NCBI GenBank assembly: GCA_032718475.1
Contig: JAUCBJ010004101.1
Location: 1-53,821 of the forward strand
Direction: 5' to 3'
DNA from: Nemertoderma westbladi
Taxonomy: Eukaryota > Xenacoelomorpha > Nemertodermatida > Nemertodermatidae
DNA length: 53,821 bases
Each line of letters begins with the position of its first letter. The first letter of the stretch is position 1. Of the stretch, positions 9,976 to 20,700 are shown piece after piece. The notes beneath the pieces were generated by a model, which made no database searches, was not told the origin of the DNA, and worked only from the letters and a program-made list of their open reading frames with translations. The translations under genes and the position numbers were made by a program.

Positions 9976-11335
9976 CAATTGATGGAAAGGAGCAGGTTAA
10001 GGCCGGATTTTCTAACCAAAACAATAAACAGTCACTTTACCAAATGAAGGAAAGGAGCAGGTTACAGAGGTGGGCCTTTCTAACCAAAACAATAAACGAT
10101 CATTTAACTAATTGAGGGAAAGGAGCGGGTTACAGAGGCGGGATTTTCTAACCAAAACAATAAGCAGTCACTTTACCAAATCAGGGAAAGGAGCAGGTTA
10201 CAGAGACGGAATTTTCTTAACCAAAACAATAAACGATAACATTACCAATTGAGATAAAGGAGCAGGTTACATAGGCGGGTTTTTCTAACCAAAACAATAA
10301 ACAGTCACTTTACCAAATCAGGGAAAGGAGCAGGTTACAGAGACGGGATTTTCTTAACCAAAACAATAAACGATAACATTACCAATTGAGATAAAGGAGC
10401 AGGTTACATAGGCGGGTTTTTCTAACCAAAACAATAAACAGTCACTTTACCAAATCAGGGAAAGGAGCAGGTTACAGAGACGGGATTTTCTTAACCAAAA
10501 CAATAAACGATAACATTACCAATTGAGATAAAGGAGCAGGTTACAGAGGCGGGATTTTCTAACCAAAACAATAAGCAGTCACTTTACCAAATCAGGGAAA
10601 GGAGCAGGTTACAGAGACGGGATTTTCTTAACCAAAACAATAAACGATAACATTACCAATTGAGATAAAGGAGCAGGTTACATAGGCGGGTTTTTCTAAC
10701 CAAAACAATAAACAGTCACTTTACCAAATCAGGGAAAGGAGCAGGTTACAGAGACGGGATTTTCTTAACCAAAACAATAAACGATCACTTAACTAATTGA
10801 GGGAAAGGAGCAGGTTACAGAGGCGGGATTTTCTAACCAAAACAATAAACGATCACTTAACTAATTGAGGGAAAGGAGCAGGTTACAGAGGCGGGATTTT
10901 CTAACCAAAACAATAAACGATCATTTAACTAATTGAGGGAAAGGGGTAGGTTACAGAGGCGGAATTTTCTTACCAAAACAATAAACGATCACTTAACTAA
11001 TTGAGGGAAAGGAGCAGGTTACAGAGGCGGGATTTTCTAACCAAAACAATAAACGATCATTTAACTAATTGAGGGAAAGGGGCAGGTTACAGAGGCGGAA
11101 TTTTCTAACCAAAACAATAAACGATCATTTAACTAATTGAGGGAAAGGGGCAGGTTACAGAGGCGGGATTTTCTAACCAAAACAATAAACATTCACTTTA
11201 CTAAATGAAGGAAAGGAGCAGGTTACAGAGGCGGGCCTTTCTAACCAAAACAATAAACGTAACTTTACCAAATCAGGGAAAGGAGCAGGTTACAGAGGCG
11301 GGATTTTCTAACCATAACAATAAACAGTCACTTTA
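9976..11335. repeat. 68-bp minisatellite, about 20 monomers
   Basis: Monomers contain GGAAAGGAGCAGGTTACAG and TCTAACCAAAACAATAAA. Variants differ in the junction (AACTAATTGAG, ACCAAATCAGG, ACCAATTGAG). Two more monomers lie beyond the nested insertion (11551-11680). Confidence 0.9.
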
Positions 11336-11550
11336 ATAATAATAATAATAATAATAATAATATTGGTTATTTATATAGCGCTTTTCTATGCTCAGCATAC
11401 TCAAAGCGCTTTTATTACAGTATTATCATTACCCCAGCAAAGCCAGGTTCCCATTATACCGCTGGGTTGACGTAGGCACTAAATGTCTAAAGTGTCTTGC
11501 CTAGGGACACAACAGTGCGAAATTTCTACAGCCTTTAGTCGACAAACTTG
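11336..11550 (+). mobile_element. SINE-like insertion in the minisatellite
   Basis: A 215-bp element is flanked by CACTTTA on both sides (11329-11335 and 11551-11557), and the monomer resumes correctly after it. It opens with a TAA microsatellite, then TTTATATAGCGCTTTT, a second AAAGCGCTTTT, and CTTGCCTAGGGACACAAC. From memory this layout resembles a widespread family of short non-autonomous elements in marine animals; I cannot name it. Confidence 0.7.
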
Positions 11551-11833
11551 CACTTTACTAAATGAAGGAAAGGAACAGGTTACAGAGGCGGGCCTTTCTA
11601 ACCAAAACAATAAACTTTACCAATTCAGGGAAAGGAGCAGATTACAGAGGCGGGATTTTCTAACCAAAACAACCGGTCAGCCGGTAGGCCTACCAGTACC
11701 GTATTTAAATGGTAGGCTACACAGTAGGCCTACACAGCAGTACCGGTGCCGGTACCGGTACTAAAATACTTAAAATACCTGCTTTATACCTACATCTGTA
11801 CATGCAATACTATATACTATACTATACTATATA

Positions 11834-12030
11834 CTAATACCGGTACTGATAGCCTGAGAGAACAGCAGTAGAGAAACCGGTAGCATGGAACCTAACGGTA
11901 AATTTCTGGAGGACATAAAAAGTAAAAAAAAAGCTAATACCGGTACTGATAGCCTGAGAGAACAGCAGTAGAGAAACCGGTTACATGGAACCTAACGGTA
12001 GATTTCTGGAGGACATAAAAAGTAAAACAA
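11834..12030. repeat. 100-bp tandem duplication
   Basis: Two successive copies begin CTAATACCGGTACTGATAG at 11834 and 11934 and end in an A-rich run. The same pair occurs in the second C segment near 36033-36235. Confidence 0.85.
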
Positions 12031-13493
12031 AAAGGACAAAAAAAGGATTTAAACGGACAGTAAAAATTATTGCGTTAAATAATCCCAAACAAACATAGCC
12101 TAGCTATGTAATTATATCCCTACAGTATGCTATGCGAGCTAGCAGTGACCGTAGATGAACCTACACTAGCACTGTCTGGGTGGGAGACAGTAATTTTTAT
12201 TAAATAAGACATTTATGTTTGATGTTATAAAACAAATTTTCCGTAGTTTTTTTATAATTTTGTACAGTACCGTAGATGGACTTTATTTTTCTCCTTTCTA
12301 TAAATTCCATTATTAGATTATATCAAAACAGATAAACAATAGAATTTACAATAAATTAAATAAATAAATTGTCCATAGTACCATTTTGGAAAAATATGAA
12401 TAGCTACACAATAGAGATATTGTATAGGAATACCGCTGTTGCCAACCAACTCATAAAATAAATAACACGTTCTAGAATTTTGTAAATTTATTAGATGAAA
12501 AAGATGGCCTACAGCGAATGATCGTTCTTGCAATCTTTGAACGCCTATATCTGAGCTGTTTCTCAACGAAATTCAGATATTCTTACATATTTGGAATCCT
12601 TGCAACTAAAGCTTTTTAATGATATGAAGAAATTACGACTAATCGGAAGAATGGCCACGATACGGAGGGTGCGATTTCGAAAAAGACAGTTTTTTAAACG
12701 CTTATAAAAAAAATTTCAAGACAAAATCGCAAATTCCGGCTTCATGGGGTCATCGACGGTGAGTGGAACTACAGTAGTTGTGTTTCAAATTTCAAGCAAC
12801 ATGATAAAGATTTTAAAAATTTGGGGGGAGGGGGGGGGGGGGGGGGGGGTCCGTGTCATCAGAAAATGACACTATATTACGGGACATGGTGTATATATTA
12901 GAGCAGAATTATCATTATTAATTATTTGCTTTTATTTTTAAACATACATGAATGATTAGGGGTGGTTGGACCGTTAACAGTGTTGTAATTATTTTTTTGG
13001 AATTATTTGTAGGCGATTTGTGGGAATTATTTATTCCGTTAACAGTGTTGTGATTATTTGTGGGCATTAATTCCGTTAACAGTATTGGAATTATTTGGGG
13101 GCTGTTATTCCGTTGACAGTATTACATTTCTGTTAAATACATAAGTCAATAATTATTAGCTATCGACTCAGTAATTATCCGACCGAAGGAGATTTAAAGT
13201 TAAAAATATATTAAAAAATTTTATAAAAATATTTTAATAAAAATTAAAAAAAATAAAATAAAACCATTCTTACGATACAAACAGTAAATAGAACAACAAA
13301 CTCGTACGAAATTAAAATTACCGTGGACAGAATGAATATTTCATGTGATGGCGCGGAATTGAGTAGTTTTGTATTAATAATTAAATATAATGCAATGCTA
13401 CAAACAGCAAATAAATATTTAGATCTGGTTACATAACTATCCAATAATATGTGGGCTCAATCTATATTATTTACTCGAGTCGGCTGTTAACAT

Positions 13494-13829
13494 TTACGAG
13501 TAGTATGCTTCGCACATGATCGATATAGCTCTATGAGCTCGACGGGAATAGGCCTTGTAAAAGTGGTCCCCACAGATCTTGGAGAGCCACAGATGGAAAT
13601 CTTCCAGCTTCTCTCTTAGTAGAATGTACTTCGCTAAGACCTGGTAGGCGCGTGTGAATCCATTATTGGCGAGACTACCTCCGAATACTTCTCCTATTCC
13701 AGGGATGTACTTTACACTCCGATTTCCCAACTCTCGAGCCAGAATCCGTCGATGTTTCTTCGTCTTCAGGATCTTCCCTATCTTCTTTCCGTTTCCACTT
13801 CTTCTCGCGTTTCCTCGACTTCCCTTACC
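13494..13829 (-). CDS. BAF-domain exon, U1 (no local first exon)
   Basis: This exon of 111 codons plus TAA follows the acceptor CTTTCAG|GGT. Residues 1-23 are a Gly/Lys/Arg/Ser tail. Residues 24-111 align end to end with BAF: KHR at 25-27 (BAF K6-H7-R8), the helix-hairpin-helix GIGEVFG at 44-50, GF and AY at 57-62, F..WL at 78-82, CG at 86-87, and a C-terminal CEAY like CDAF. BAF is a roughly 89-residue dimer that bridges double-stranded DNA and binds LEM proteins at the nuclear envelope. The gene 2 first exon and promoter of B units are absent here. The exon may be orphaned, or it may splice to the phase-0 donor of gene 1 exon 1 (15660). Confidence 0.8.
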   Translation of the reverse strand, partial: GKGSRGNARRSGNGKKIGKILKTKKHRRILARELGNRSVKYIPGIGEVFGGSLANNGFTRAYQVLAKYILLREKLEDFHLWLSKICGDHFYKAYSRRAHRAISIMCEAYYS

Positions 13830-15517
13830 CTGAAAGAATTGTATTGAACATTTTGTAAAATGATTTTACGATGTTTAATAATAACCGAGTCACGAAAGTA
13901 AACTAAAAAAAGTAAAGTTATCTTTGTACATTATTTCAGGGAATACGCACAAAGAATCACTTATTTCCAATGCGATTCCCCCAGAACTACTGTATTCTGC
14001 CTAGAAGAAACTTACTCTTTTAGCGATCGTTTAAGGATGTAAGGCGCATAGATGAAACCGGCTTAACTTGAACCCACGGTAGCCAGATATGTTAATTATA
14101 GGTATTGGGCTAAACGACAAGGATATCATCGCGGATATCATATCTCGTTCGAACGACTTTGCAGTATATTTTCTGGCGATTTATTATATATGTATATGAT
14201 ATATCTGTATTTTGTACAGAAAAATTTTCTGTACAAATTAAATTATTGTTATAATTATTATATTATTTATTATTATTTATATATATTTTTATATTTATAT
14301 TTAATTATTATGTTATATTATTTATATTGTAAATTATATTGTACAGAAAATATATTTAATATATTTTCTGTAAAATATAATTTGTGGCGATGCGGATCAG
14401 TTTTAGAGCTATTCTGGTCCCCCTGGATGAAAAGTAGGGTAAAAGTAAAAAAAAATTAAATGAAAAAATGTTGTGTTTGGTTGGATAATTGTGAAGGTAT
14501 ACGGGTTTTCGAGGTCGCTGAACATGATGACGCAACTATAAATAGTGCCCCAGGACGAAAAGTACAAGAAGTATCAAAAATTTCAACAGTGAAATTTTGC
14601 CATTGTTTGGATAATTCTGACGCTATGTACTGTATGTAGCCTTTCACAGTCGCTGATCACGATACAACTCTTTAGAATATTTGTGGTTACGCAACTATCG
14701 TTTTTGGTGCTTGTCTGGTGGGACGAAAAATACAATAAGACCAGAAAATCAGGTTTATTTGCCAGTAATGATTTAGGTTTACGCGAATTTGATGCCATCA
14801 TTATTCATTGTCTAAAGAGACCAACAGTCATAGCCATCGCGCGAACAAAGCGTCTTACATTATGCTATGACTCTAAGTTAAAGAAATATCAGTCAAATAA
14901 GTATGTGAAACTAAACATTATTTTTGATCAAACCTGTTGTCTCCTGAGCTAGAAAATCAGGATATCAATTTATTATATTTGACCGTTTTGCATGCTGTGC
15001 TGTATCTCTCCGTACACAGTGTATATAATATAGTAGACCTACAATTCAATTATAATTAACATAATAAAAATAAACCCGCCTCTACATCGATTAATTAACT
15101 CATACCAGGGGAGTGCACAGCCCTGAATATACAGTATCATTATTATTTATTCTATTGGTCTTTGATTAACGTACAGTACAGTAGGCACTATTTTATTGTG
15201 CATTAGATCTCTTTTAGCACTGCTAGTGTTTGTTCATGTAGGGCCTACTTATTGTTTTACCAGGAAGCTATCGATTTCTAATACAGGTAGTAGCTATAGA
15301 TTTTATACAAATTCAAAAATATAATATAGTTTCAAATAATATTGTTGCAAAATTAATCTGTTTATAATAAATAGTCTAAAATACTGTTCCTGCGCAGTTG
15401 ACCAATATACTGTAGTTAACGCTTTTACATTATTAATATTATTATATTATATTAAAGCTTTTTGAAGAACATTTTGTCTGTAAGAACTTTATCTTTCGGC
15501 ATTTTCTTTCCTTTTCA

Positions 15518-15911
15518 TCATTTCTTCGATCTTCCCCGTCCCTTCTTCCCCTGTAAATATCAATTCATATTCTGTTACACTCACTTAATTACGTATATGT
15601 ACTGTATATAGTAGACCTAAACCCACATTATATCCTATATTATATTTAGTCAAACAAACCTTCACTTTCTTTCCCTTTCCTCTACGACTTCTAGATCTGC
15701 TTCCTTTACCGCGGCGACTCCTAGACCTGCTCTTCTTTCCCTTCTTACTTCCCTTTCGTTTTTTACGTCTCCTTTTCTCCATTTCGTTCCGGCTGGTGGA
15801 ACGATTACCACTCTTTGATAGGCTCCTACTTTTCCTTTCATCTAAGGCCCAACTCGGCAAACTATCCAGCCCTAAATCGCTATCTTCCTCTTGCCCCTCT
15901 TGAACAGGCAT
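15518..15911 (-). CDS. Gene 1, U1: basic protein with early stop, 94 aa
   Basis: Exon 1 is 15660-15911 (84 codons) and exon 2 is 15518-15550 (10 codons plus TGA). It begins MPVQEGQEEDSDLGL, three residues longer than its sisters. Exon 2 ends early at tandem TGA codons after GRGRSKK, losing about 22 residues of the full product. U4 and U6, the other A units with an intact gene 1 region, share the stop. The last exon 1 residues read KKVK instead of KKGK. Confidence 0.65.
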
Positions 15912-16027
15912 GCTTTTTCAATGTATTTACCAAAAATTATGTACAGTATTTCCTAAAGAAAAAATGATATCAGAATTTATTTTGTAAATCATTTTTCTCC
16001 TAAATGACATAAGTTGATGTGTCGTTC

Positions 16028-16163
16028 TATTATATATCATAGTTTGAATTCCAGAACTTAGTTTTGATTGGTTGATTTGAGCAATACTCTTCTGATTATC
16101 TGATTGGCTAAAATAAACTTGTATTTGGTAGGCGGTTTTGGTGGGAGGTTTACCCGTTAACGG
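16028..16163 (-). promoter_or_regulatory. Promoter of gene 1, U1
   Basis: CCGTTAACGG at 16154-16163, inverted CCAAT boxes at 16103-16107 and 16067-16071, and TATATAATA at 16028-16036, in that order toward the gene. Confidence 0.6.
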
Positions 16164-16220
16164 GATTCGGCATTACTATGTTGGGTACCCACTTTTTGAC
16201 CTTTTATTTGACCATGTTAA

Positions 16221-16827
16221 TGGCTATTAACAGCCACTTCTCTTTCGAGACAACTGGCGGAATGGGTGAAGGGGTTCGGTGTCCCCACGCGTTTCGCTTC
16301 TGACGGCGGCCCACAGTTCTCAGGAAAGGATTTCCTAAGCGTCTGGGGAGTCGAGCCTATCACATCCTCCCCAGTTTACCCACAGAGTAACGGCCTTGCG
16401 GAGTCCGCTGTCAAGGCGACTAAGGCGTTTCTAACTAAGAAAAGGGGGAAACTGGACTCATCGTCATTCCAGGAGGGACTCCTGGAATCCCAGACAGCCA
16501 CATACAATCGTGGCGCGCGACCCCTACCCCCCTTAGCGGTAGGGGCACCTGTGGGGGTTCAAAACACCACATCGAAACGTTGGGACCGCACCGGGGTCAT
16601 TGTGGAATCCAATCCCAACCGGAAGTACAGCGTTCGGACGCCTTCCGGTCGGTGCCTCACCCGCAACCGCCGCCACCTCATCCAGGGCACGGCCACTGGC
16701 ATCAACGACGGCTCCAGCGCCGCCACGCCACAGAAGGGCGTGTTCACTGGGCTGACGAACAAGCCAGTGTGTCTCCCGATCGGCCACGCCGTTCCTACCC
16801 ACGCCGCCGAAGGCAACCGCCCAATAG
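16221..16827 (+). pseudogene. Ty3/gypsy integrase C-terminal fragment, U1
   Basis: The frame opens at TGG after a TAA and reads SLSRQLAEW, SDGGPQFSG, SSPVYPQSNGLAE and a basic C-terminal domain with NRKYSVRTPSGR and RNRRHLIQ. It lacks the zinc finger and the first catalytic Asp. About 52 residues after the Glu are deleted in frame compared with the U4 copy, and an extra C near 16783 shifts the last residues. It comes from a different gypsy lineage than the element at 4046-8552. Confidence 0.8.
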
Positions 16828-17380
16828 ACTATGATAGTTTGTGTAGGGGTGGATGGACCGTTAACAGTGTTGTAATTATTTTTTTGGAATTATTTGTGGG
16901 CGATTTGTGGGAATTATTTATTCCGTTAACAGTGTTGGGATTATTTGTGGGCAGTAATTCCGTTAACAGTATTGGAATTATTTGGGGGCGGTTATTCCGT
17001 TAACAGTATTACATTTCTGTTAAATACACAAGTCAATAATTATTAGCTATCGACTCAGTAATTATCCGATCGAAGGAGATTTAAAGTTAAAGATATATTA
17101 AAAAATTTTATAAAAATATTCTAATAAAAATTAAAAAAAATAAAATAAAACCATTCTTACGATACAAACAGTAAATAGAACAACAAACTCGTACGAAATT
17201 AAAATTACCGTGGACAGAATGAATATTTCATGTGATGGCGCGGAATTGAGTAGTTTTGTATTAATAATTAAATATAATGCAATGCTACAAACAGCAAATA
17301 AATATTTAGATCTGGTTACATAACTATCCAATAACATGTGGGCTCAATCTATCTTATTAACTCGAGTCGGCTGTTAACAT

Positions 17381-18137
17381 TTACGAGTAGTATGCTTCGC
17401 ACATGATCGATATAGCTCTATGAGCTCGACGGGAATAGGCCTTGTAAAAGTGGTCCCCACAGATCTTGGAGAGCCACAGATGGAAATCTTCCAGCTTCTC
17501 TCTTAGTAGAATGTACTTCGCTAAGACCTGGTAGGCGCGTGTGAATCCATTATTGGAGAGACTACCTCCGAATACTTCTCCTATTCCAGGGATGTACTTT
17601 ACACTCCGATTTCCCAACTCTCGAGCCAGAATCCGTCGATGTTTCTTCGTCTTCAGGATCTTCCCTATCTTCTTTCCGTTTCCACTTCTTCTCGCGTTTC
17701 CTCGACTTCCCTTACCCTGAAAGAATTGTATTGAGCATTTTGTAAAATGATTTTACGATGTTTAATAAGAACCGAGTCACGAAAGTAAACTAAAAAAAGT
17801 AAAGTTATCTTTGTACATTATTTCAGGGAATACGCACAAAGAATCACTTATTTCCAGTGCGATTCCCCCAGAACTACTGTATTCTGCCTAGAAGAAACTT
17901 ACTCTTTTAGCGATCGTTTAAGGATGCAAGGCGCATAGATGAAACCGTGTTAACTTGAACCCACGGTAGCCAGATATGTTAATTATAGGTAATGGGCTAA
18001 ACCACAAGGATATCACAGAGAAATATATCCCAACATAAATTATATTGTATTAAAATAAATAAACAAACCTTCCCTTTCATCCCATTCCCTCTACGACTCA
18101 TTGACCTGCTTCTATTCCCTTTCTTCTTCGCAGCCAT
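17381..18137 (-). CDS. Gene 2, U2: BAF-domain protein with basic tail, 134 aa
   Basis: Exon 1 (18069-18137, 23 codons) begins MAAKKKGNRSRS and ends MKGK at donor AAG|GTTTGT. Exon 2 (17381-17716, 111 codons plus TAA) follows acceptor CTTTCAG, joined in phase 0 across a 352-nt intron. Residues 1-47 form a Lys/Arg/Gly/Ser tail. Residues 47-134 are a full BAF domain with KHR, the GIGEV hairpin, the WL helix and CG. In family terms the domain binds and bridges double-stranded DNA as a dimer. The added tail could neutralise DNA like a histone or protamine tail; that is inference. Normal BAF has only a few residues before KHR, so the tail is unusual. This copy reads SLSNNG where others have SLANNG. 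Confidence 0.82.
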
Positions 18138-18250
18138 TTTAGTCCCAACACGGATACAGTACCTGCTATTATTATCTATCCTAATTAATTTAAATTCTGT
18201 TACAAATTTAATAGAGCGATTCGTGTATGACAACTTTTTTCAATGTTTGT

Positions 18251-18360
18251 TATTTATATATGAAGACTAAATTCTAGAATTAGTTAACCCACCGATTAAA
18301 TTATATTATAGGTGGTTGATTGGATGTAATAAACTAACGGCGTATTAATTCTGTTAACGG
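18251..18360 (-). promoter_or_regulatory. Promoter of gene 2, U2
   Basis: TAACGG at 18355-18360 and again at 18335-18340, inverted CCAAT (ATTGG on plus) at 18319-18323, and TATATAAATA at 18251-18260, about 115 bp before the ATG. The layout matches the gene 1 promoter. Confidence 0.6.
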
Positions 18361-19602
18361 TATTCAGAATCCCCCCCCCCCCCCCCCTGGACATTACATT
18401 GTACTCATTCTAAAGTCTTAATTTGGAACAAGTCTCCACCACCCACAACCTACGTAGGTATGGGAGGCCCACTAAATTATTATACTGTACCTACAAATCC
18501 TAATCGCTTGAAATTTTAATCATAAACAATTGGGTCCTAATATTTATTAGCATGGTAATACTTATTTATATTAGCTTAAACAGGGTGTTATATATCTTTT
18601 GGGGCGAGCCCCGAAATATGCGAAGCCTTAGCATTGGGGTAGGCCTACCACTAATGATTTGTCTGTCGTTATTGTCTGTCGTCGTCGTCTAATATTTGAT
18701 CGCTAATAACTCGGTTATTCCATAATAAACTTAAACCAAACTTGGTACGTATGTAGACCGTCAAACGTTTAGAAAGAATCTGAAGTTTAGTCAAAAATCC
18801 GACTGTCTGACATTTTGCATTCTCGGGCCGAGAATGTCATGTACTTTTGGCGGGAACGGCGACCCACACATACAATGAAAAAAAAAAGAGTTTCGGTATA
18901 ATTGTTAGTTAAAACTGATTTCTGAGATGTTTCTGACTGTTGTTAGGGGGTAAGTGTGATGAGTATTATTTTTCGCCAACTACTGTAGGTGAAGAAATTT
19001 GTTAAAAAGATAAGTTTGTGTAAGGCCGTGGACAGTTTTGTAAAACGAGATTATACAAAATAATGGCACCCGGTCTTGAGGAGAGGGGCTGTAGGTTGCA
19101 TTCCTTTTCGGTGCTACAGTAGCTAGTTTAAGGATATCAGTTCCGAGGTTGCTAAGAGATCAGAGCAACCTATGAGAGATGTCACACCATACAGCGCAGC
19201 CGTACTCCAACTTGGTCGTACATAAAACTGGTGTAGGCCTATATTATAAGCTAAATAAATTTTAATATAATAAGATTAACCAGACTCAACTTCGATTAAC
19301 GCATACTAGGGGAGTGCCCTGCCCTGCCCTGAATATGTCATTATTATGTTAGTCCTTGGTAAGTATGTTATTGTGTAGACCTATTATAACTCTCTTATAT
19401 TAGTTAGCTAGTGTTTTTTTTCATATTGTTTTACCAGGCAGCTAGTGATTTCTAATAGTACAAATAGCTATCGATTTTATATAGGTAATTTAAAAAATAT
19501 AGGGTTTCAAATAATATTGCTGCACAATTTATTAATTAATATGTTTATTGTAAATCGTCTAAATTACTGCCACAGTTGGCCGGTATCGTAAACTGTTCGA
19601 TA
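18361..19602. other. B-type spacer of U2
   Basis: Non-coding. It starts with a C tract (18371-18387), then a block found only in B units that includes GGGGCGAGCCCCG (a small hairpin), a GTC-rich run and a hairpin on AGGTTGCT/AGAGCAACCT near 19140. From about 19310 it is homologous to the A spacer but clearly diverged. No gene is seen. Confidence 0.6.
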
Positions 19603-20068
19603 TTAAAGCTTTTTGAAGAACATTTTGTCTGTAAGAACTCTATCTTTCGGCATTTTCTTCCCTTTTCCACGTTTATTCGATCTTCCCCGTCCTTTCTTTC
19701 CCTGTAAATATCAATTCATATTCTGTTACACTCACTTAATTACGTATATGTACTGTAAATTTATATGGTTTATATAGTAGACCTAAACCCACATTATATC
19801 CTATATTATATTTAGTCAAACAAACCTTCCCTTTCTTTCCCTTTCCTCTACGACTTCTAGATCTGCTTCCTTTACCTCGGCGACTCCTAGACCTGCTCTT
19901 CTTTCCCTTCTTACTTCCCTTTCGTTTTTTACGTCTCCTTTTCTCCATTTCGTTCCGGCTGGTGGAACGATTACCACTCTTTGATAGGCTCCTACTTTTC
20001 CTTTCATCTAAGGCCCAACTCGGCAAACTATCCAGCCCTAAATCGCTATCTTCCTCTTGAACAGGCAT
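19603..20068 (-). CDS. Gene 1, U2: basic protein, 113 aa
   Basis: Exon 1 is 19826-20068 (81 codons) and exon 2 is 19603-19701 (32 codons plus TAA), phase 0. It begins MPVQEEDSDLGL. Both splice sites are intact and the full basic C-terminus is kept, ending KMFFKKL. The intron carries a short insertion relative to other copies, near 19755-19768. Confidence 0.72.
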
Positions 20069-20184
20069 GCTTTTTCAATGTATTTACCAAAAATTATGTA
20101 CAGTATTTCCTAAAGAAAAAATGATATCAGAATTTATTTTGTAAATCATTTTTCTCCTAAATGACATAAGTTGATGTGTCGTTC

Positions 20185-20320
20185 TATTATATATCATAGT
20201 TTGAATTCTAGAACTTAGTTTTGATTGGTTGATTTGAGCAATACTCTTCTGATTATCTGATTGGCTAAAATAAACTTGTATTTGGTAGGCGGTTTTGGTG
20301 GGAGGTTTACCCGTTAACGG
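20185..20320 (-). promoter_or_regulatory. Promoter of gene 1, U2
   Basis: CCGTTAACGG at 20311-20320, inverted CCAAT boxes at 20260-20264 and 20224-20228, and TATATAATA at 20185-20193. Confidence 0.6.
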
Positions 20321-20700
20321 GATTCGGCATTACTATGTTATGGGTACCCACTTTTTGACCTTTTATTTGACCATGTCAATGGCTATTAACAGCCACGTCT
20401 CTTTCGAGACAACTGGCGGAATGGGTGAAGGGGTTCGGTGTCCCCACGCGTTTCGCTTCTGACGGCGGCCCACAGTTCTCAGGAAAGGATTTCCTAAGCG
20501 TCTGGGGAGTCGAGCCTATCACATCCTCCCCAGTTTACCCACAGAGTAACGGCCTTGCGGAGTCCGCTGTCAAGGCGACTAAGGCGTTACTAACTAAGAC
20601 AAGGGGGAAACTGGACTCATCGTCATTCCAGGAGGGACTCCTGGAATCCCAGACAGCCACATACAATCGTGGCGCGCGACCCCTACCCCCCTTAGCGGTA

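Larger units (their letters stand above)
9601..12956. repeat. C segment, copy 1 (dispersed 3.4-kb repeat)
   Basis: It matches 33709-37142 nearly end to end. It contains the 68-bp minisatellite, a nested SINE-like element, ACCGGT-rich palindromic sequence (11690-11765), a 100-bp tandem duplication, and AT-rich sequence with a G tract (12823-12849, one A). An 82-aa minus-strand frame at 12318-12566 recurs in the other copy but shows no domain. Both copies end at the head of the next unit. Confidence 0.85.
12957..16843. repeat. Array unit U1 (A type), 3887 bp
   Basis: Left to right: three or four 37-bp-like repeats headed CCGTTAACAG (12970-13120), the BAF exon, an A-type spacer, gene 1 and an integrase fragment. 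The A spacer (13830-15517) contains the palindrome near 14335 and the degenerate 130-140 bp repeats. No further gene is supported. Confidence 0.85.

Noticed and set aside
9906-10115. Short plus frames within the minisatellites (also 11483, 34014, 35690)
   Set aside because: Generated by the 68-bp repeat and SINE-like sequence; frames end after a few monomers.
13244-13444. 66-68 aa hydrophobic minus-strand frame just 3' of each BAF exon
   Set aside because: It recurs only because the units are near-identical, is AT-rich and low in complexity, has no promoter or splice context, and is broken by a four-base insertion in U3. More likely 3' untranslated or spacer sequence.
16533-16834. Long antisense and alternate-frame ORFs over the integrase fragments (for example MGRNGVADRETH... 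on minus)
   Set aside because: They are shadows of GC-rich integrase coding sequence. The real frame is the plus-strand one with SDGGPQFS and PQSNGLAE.
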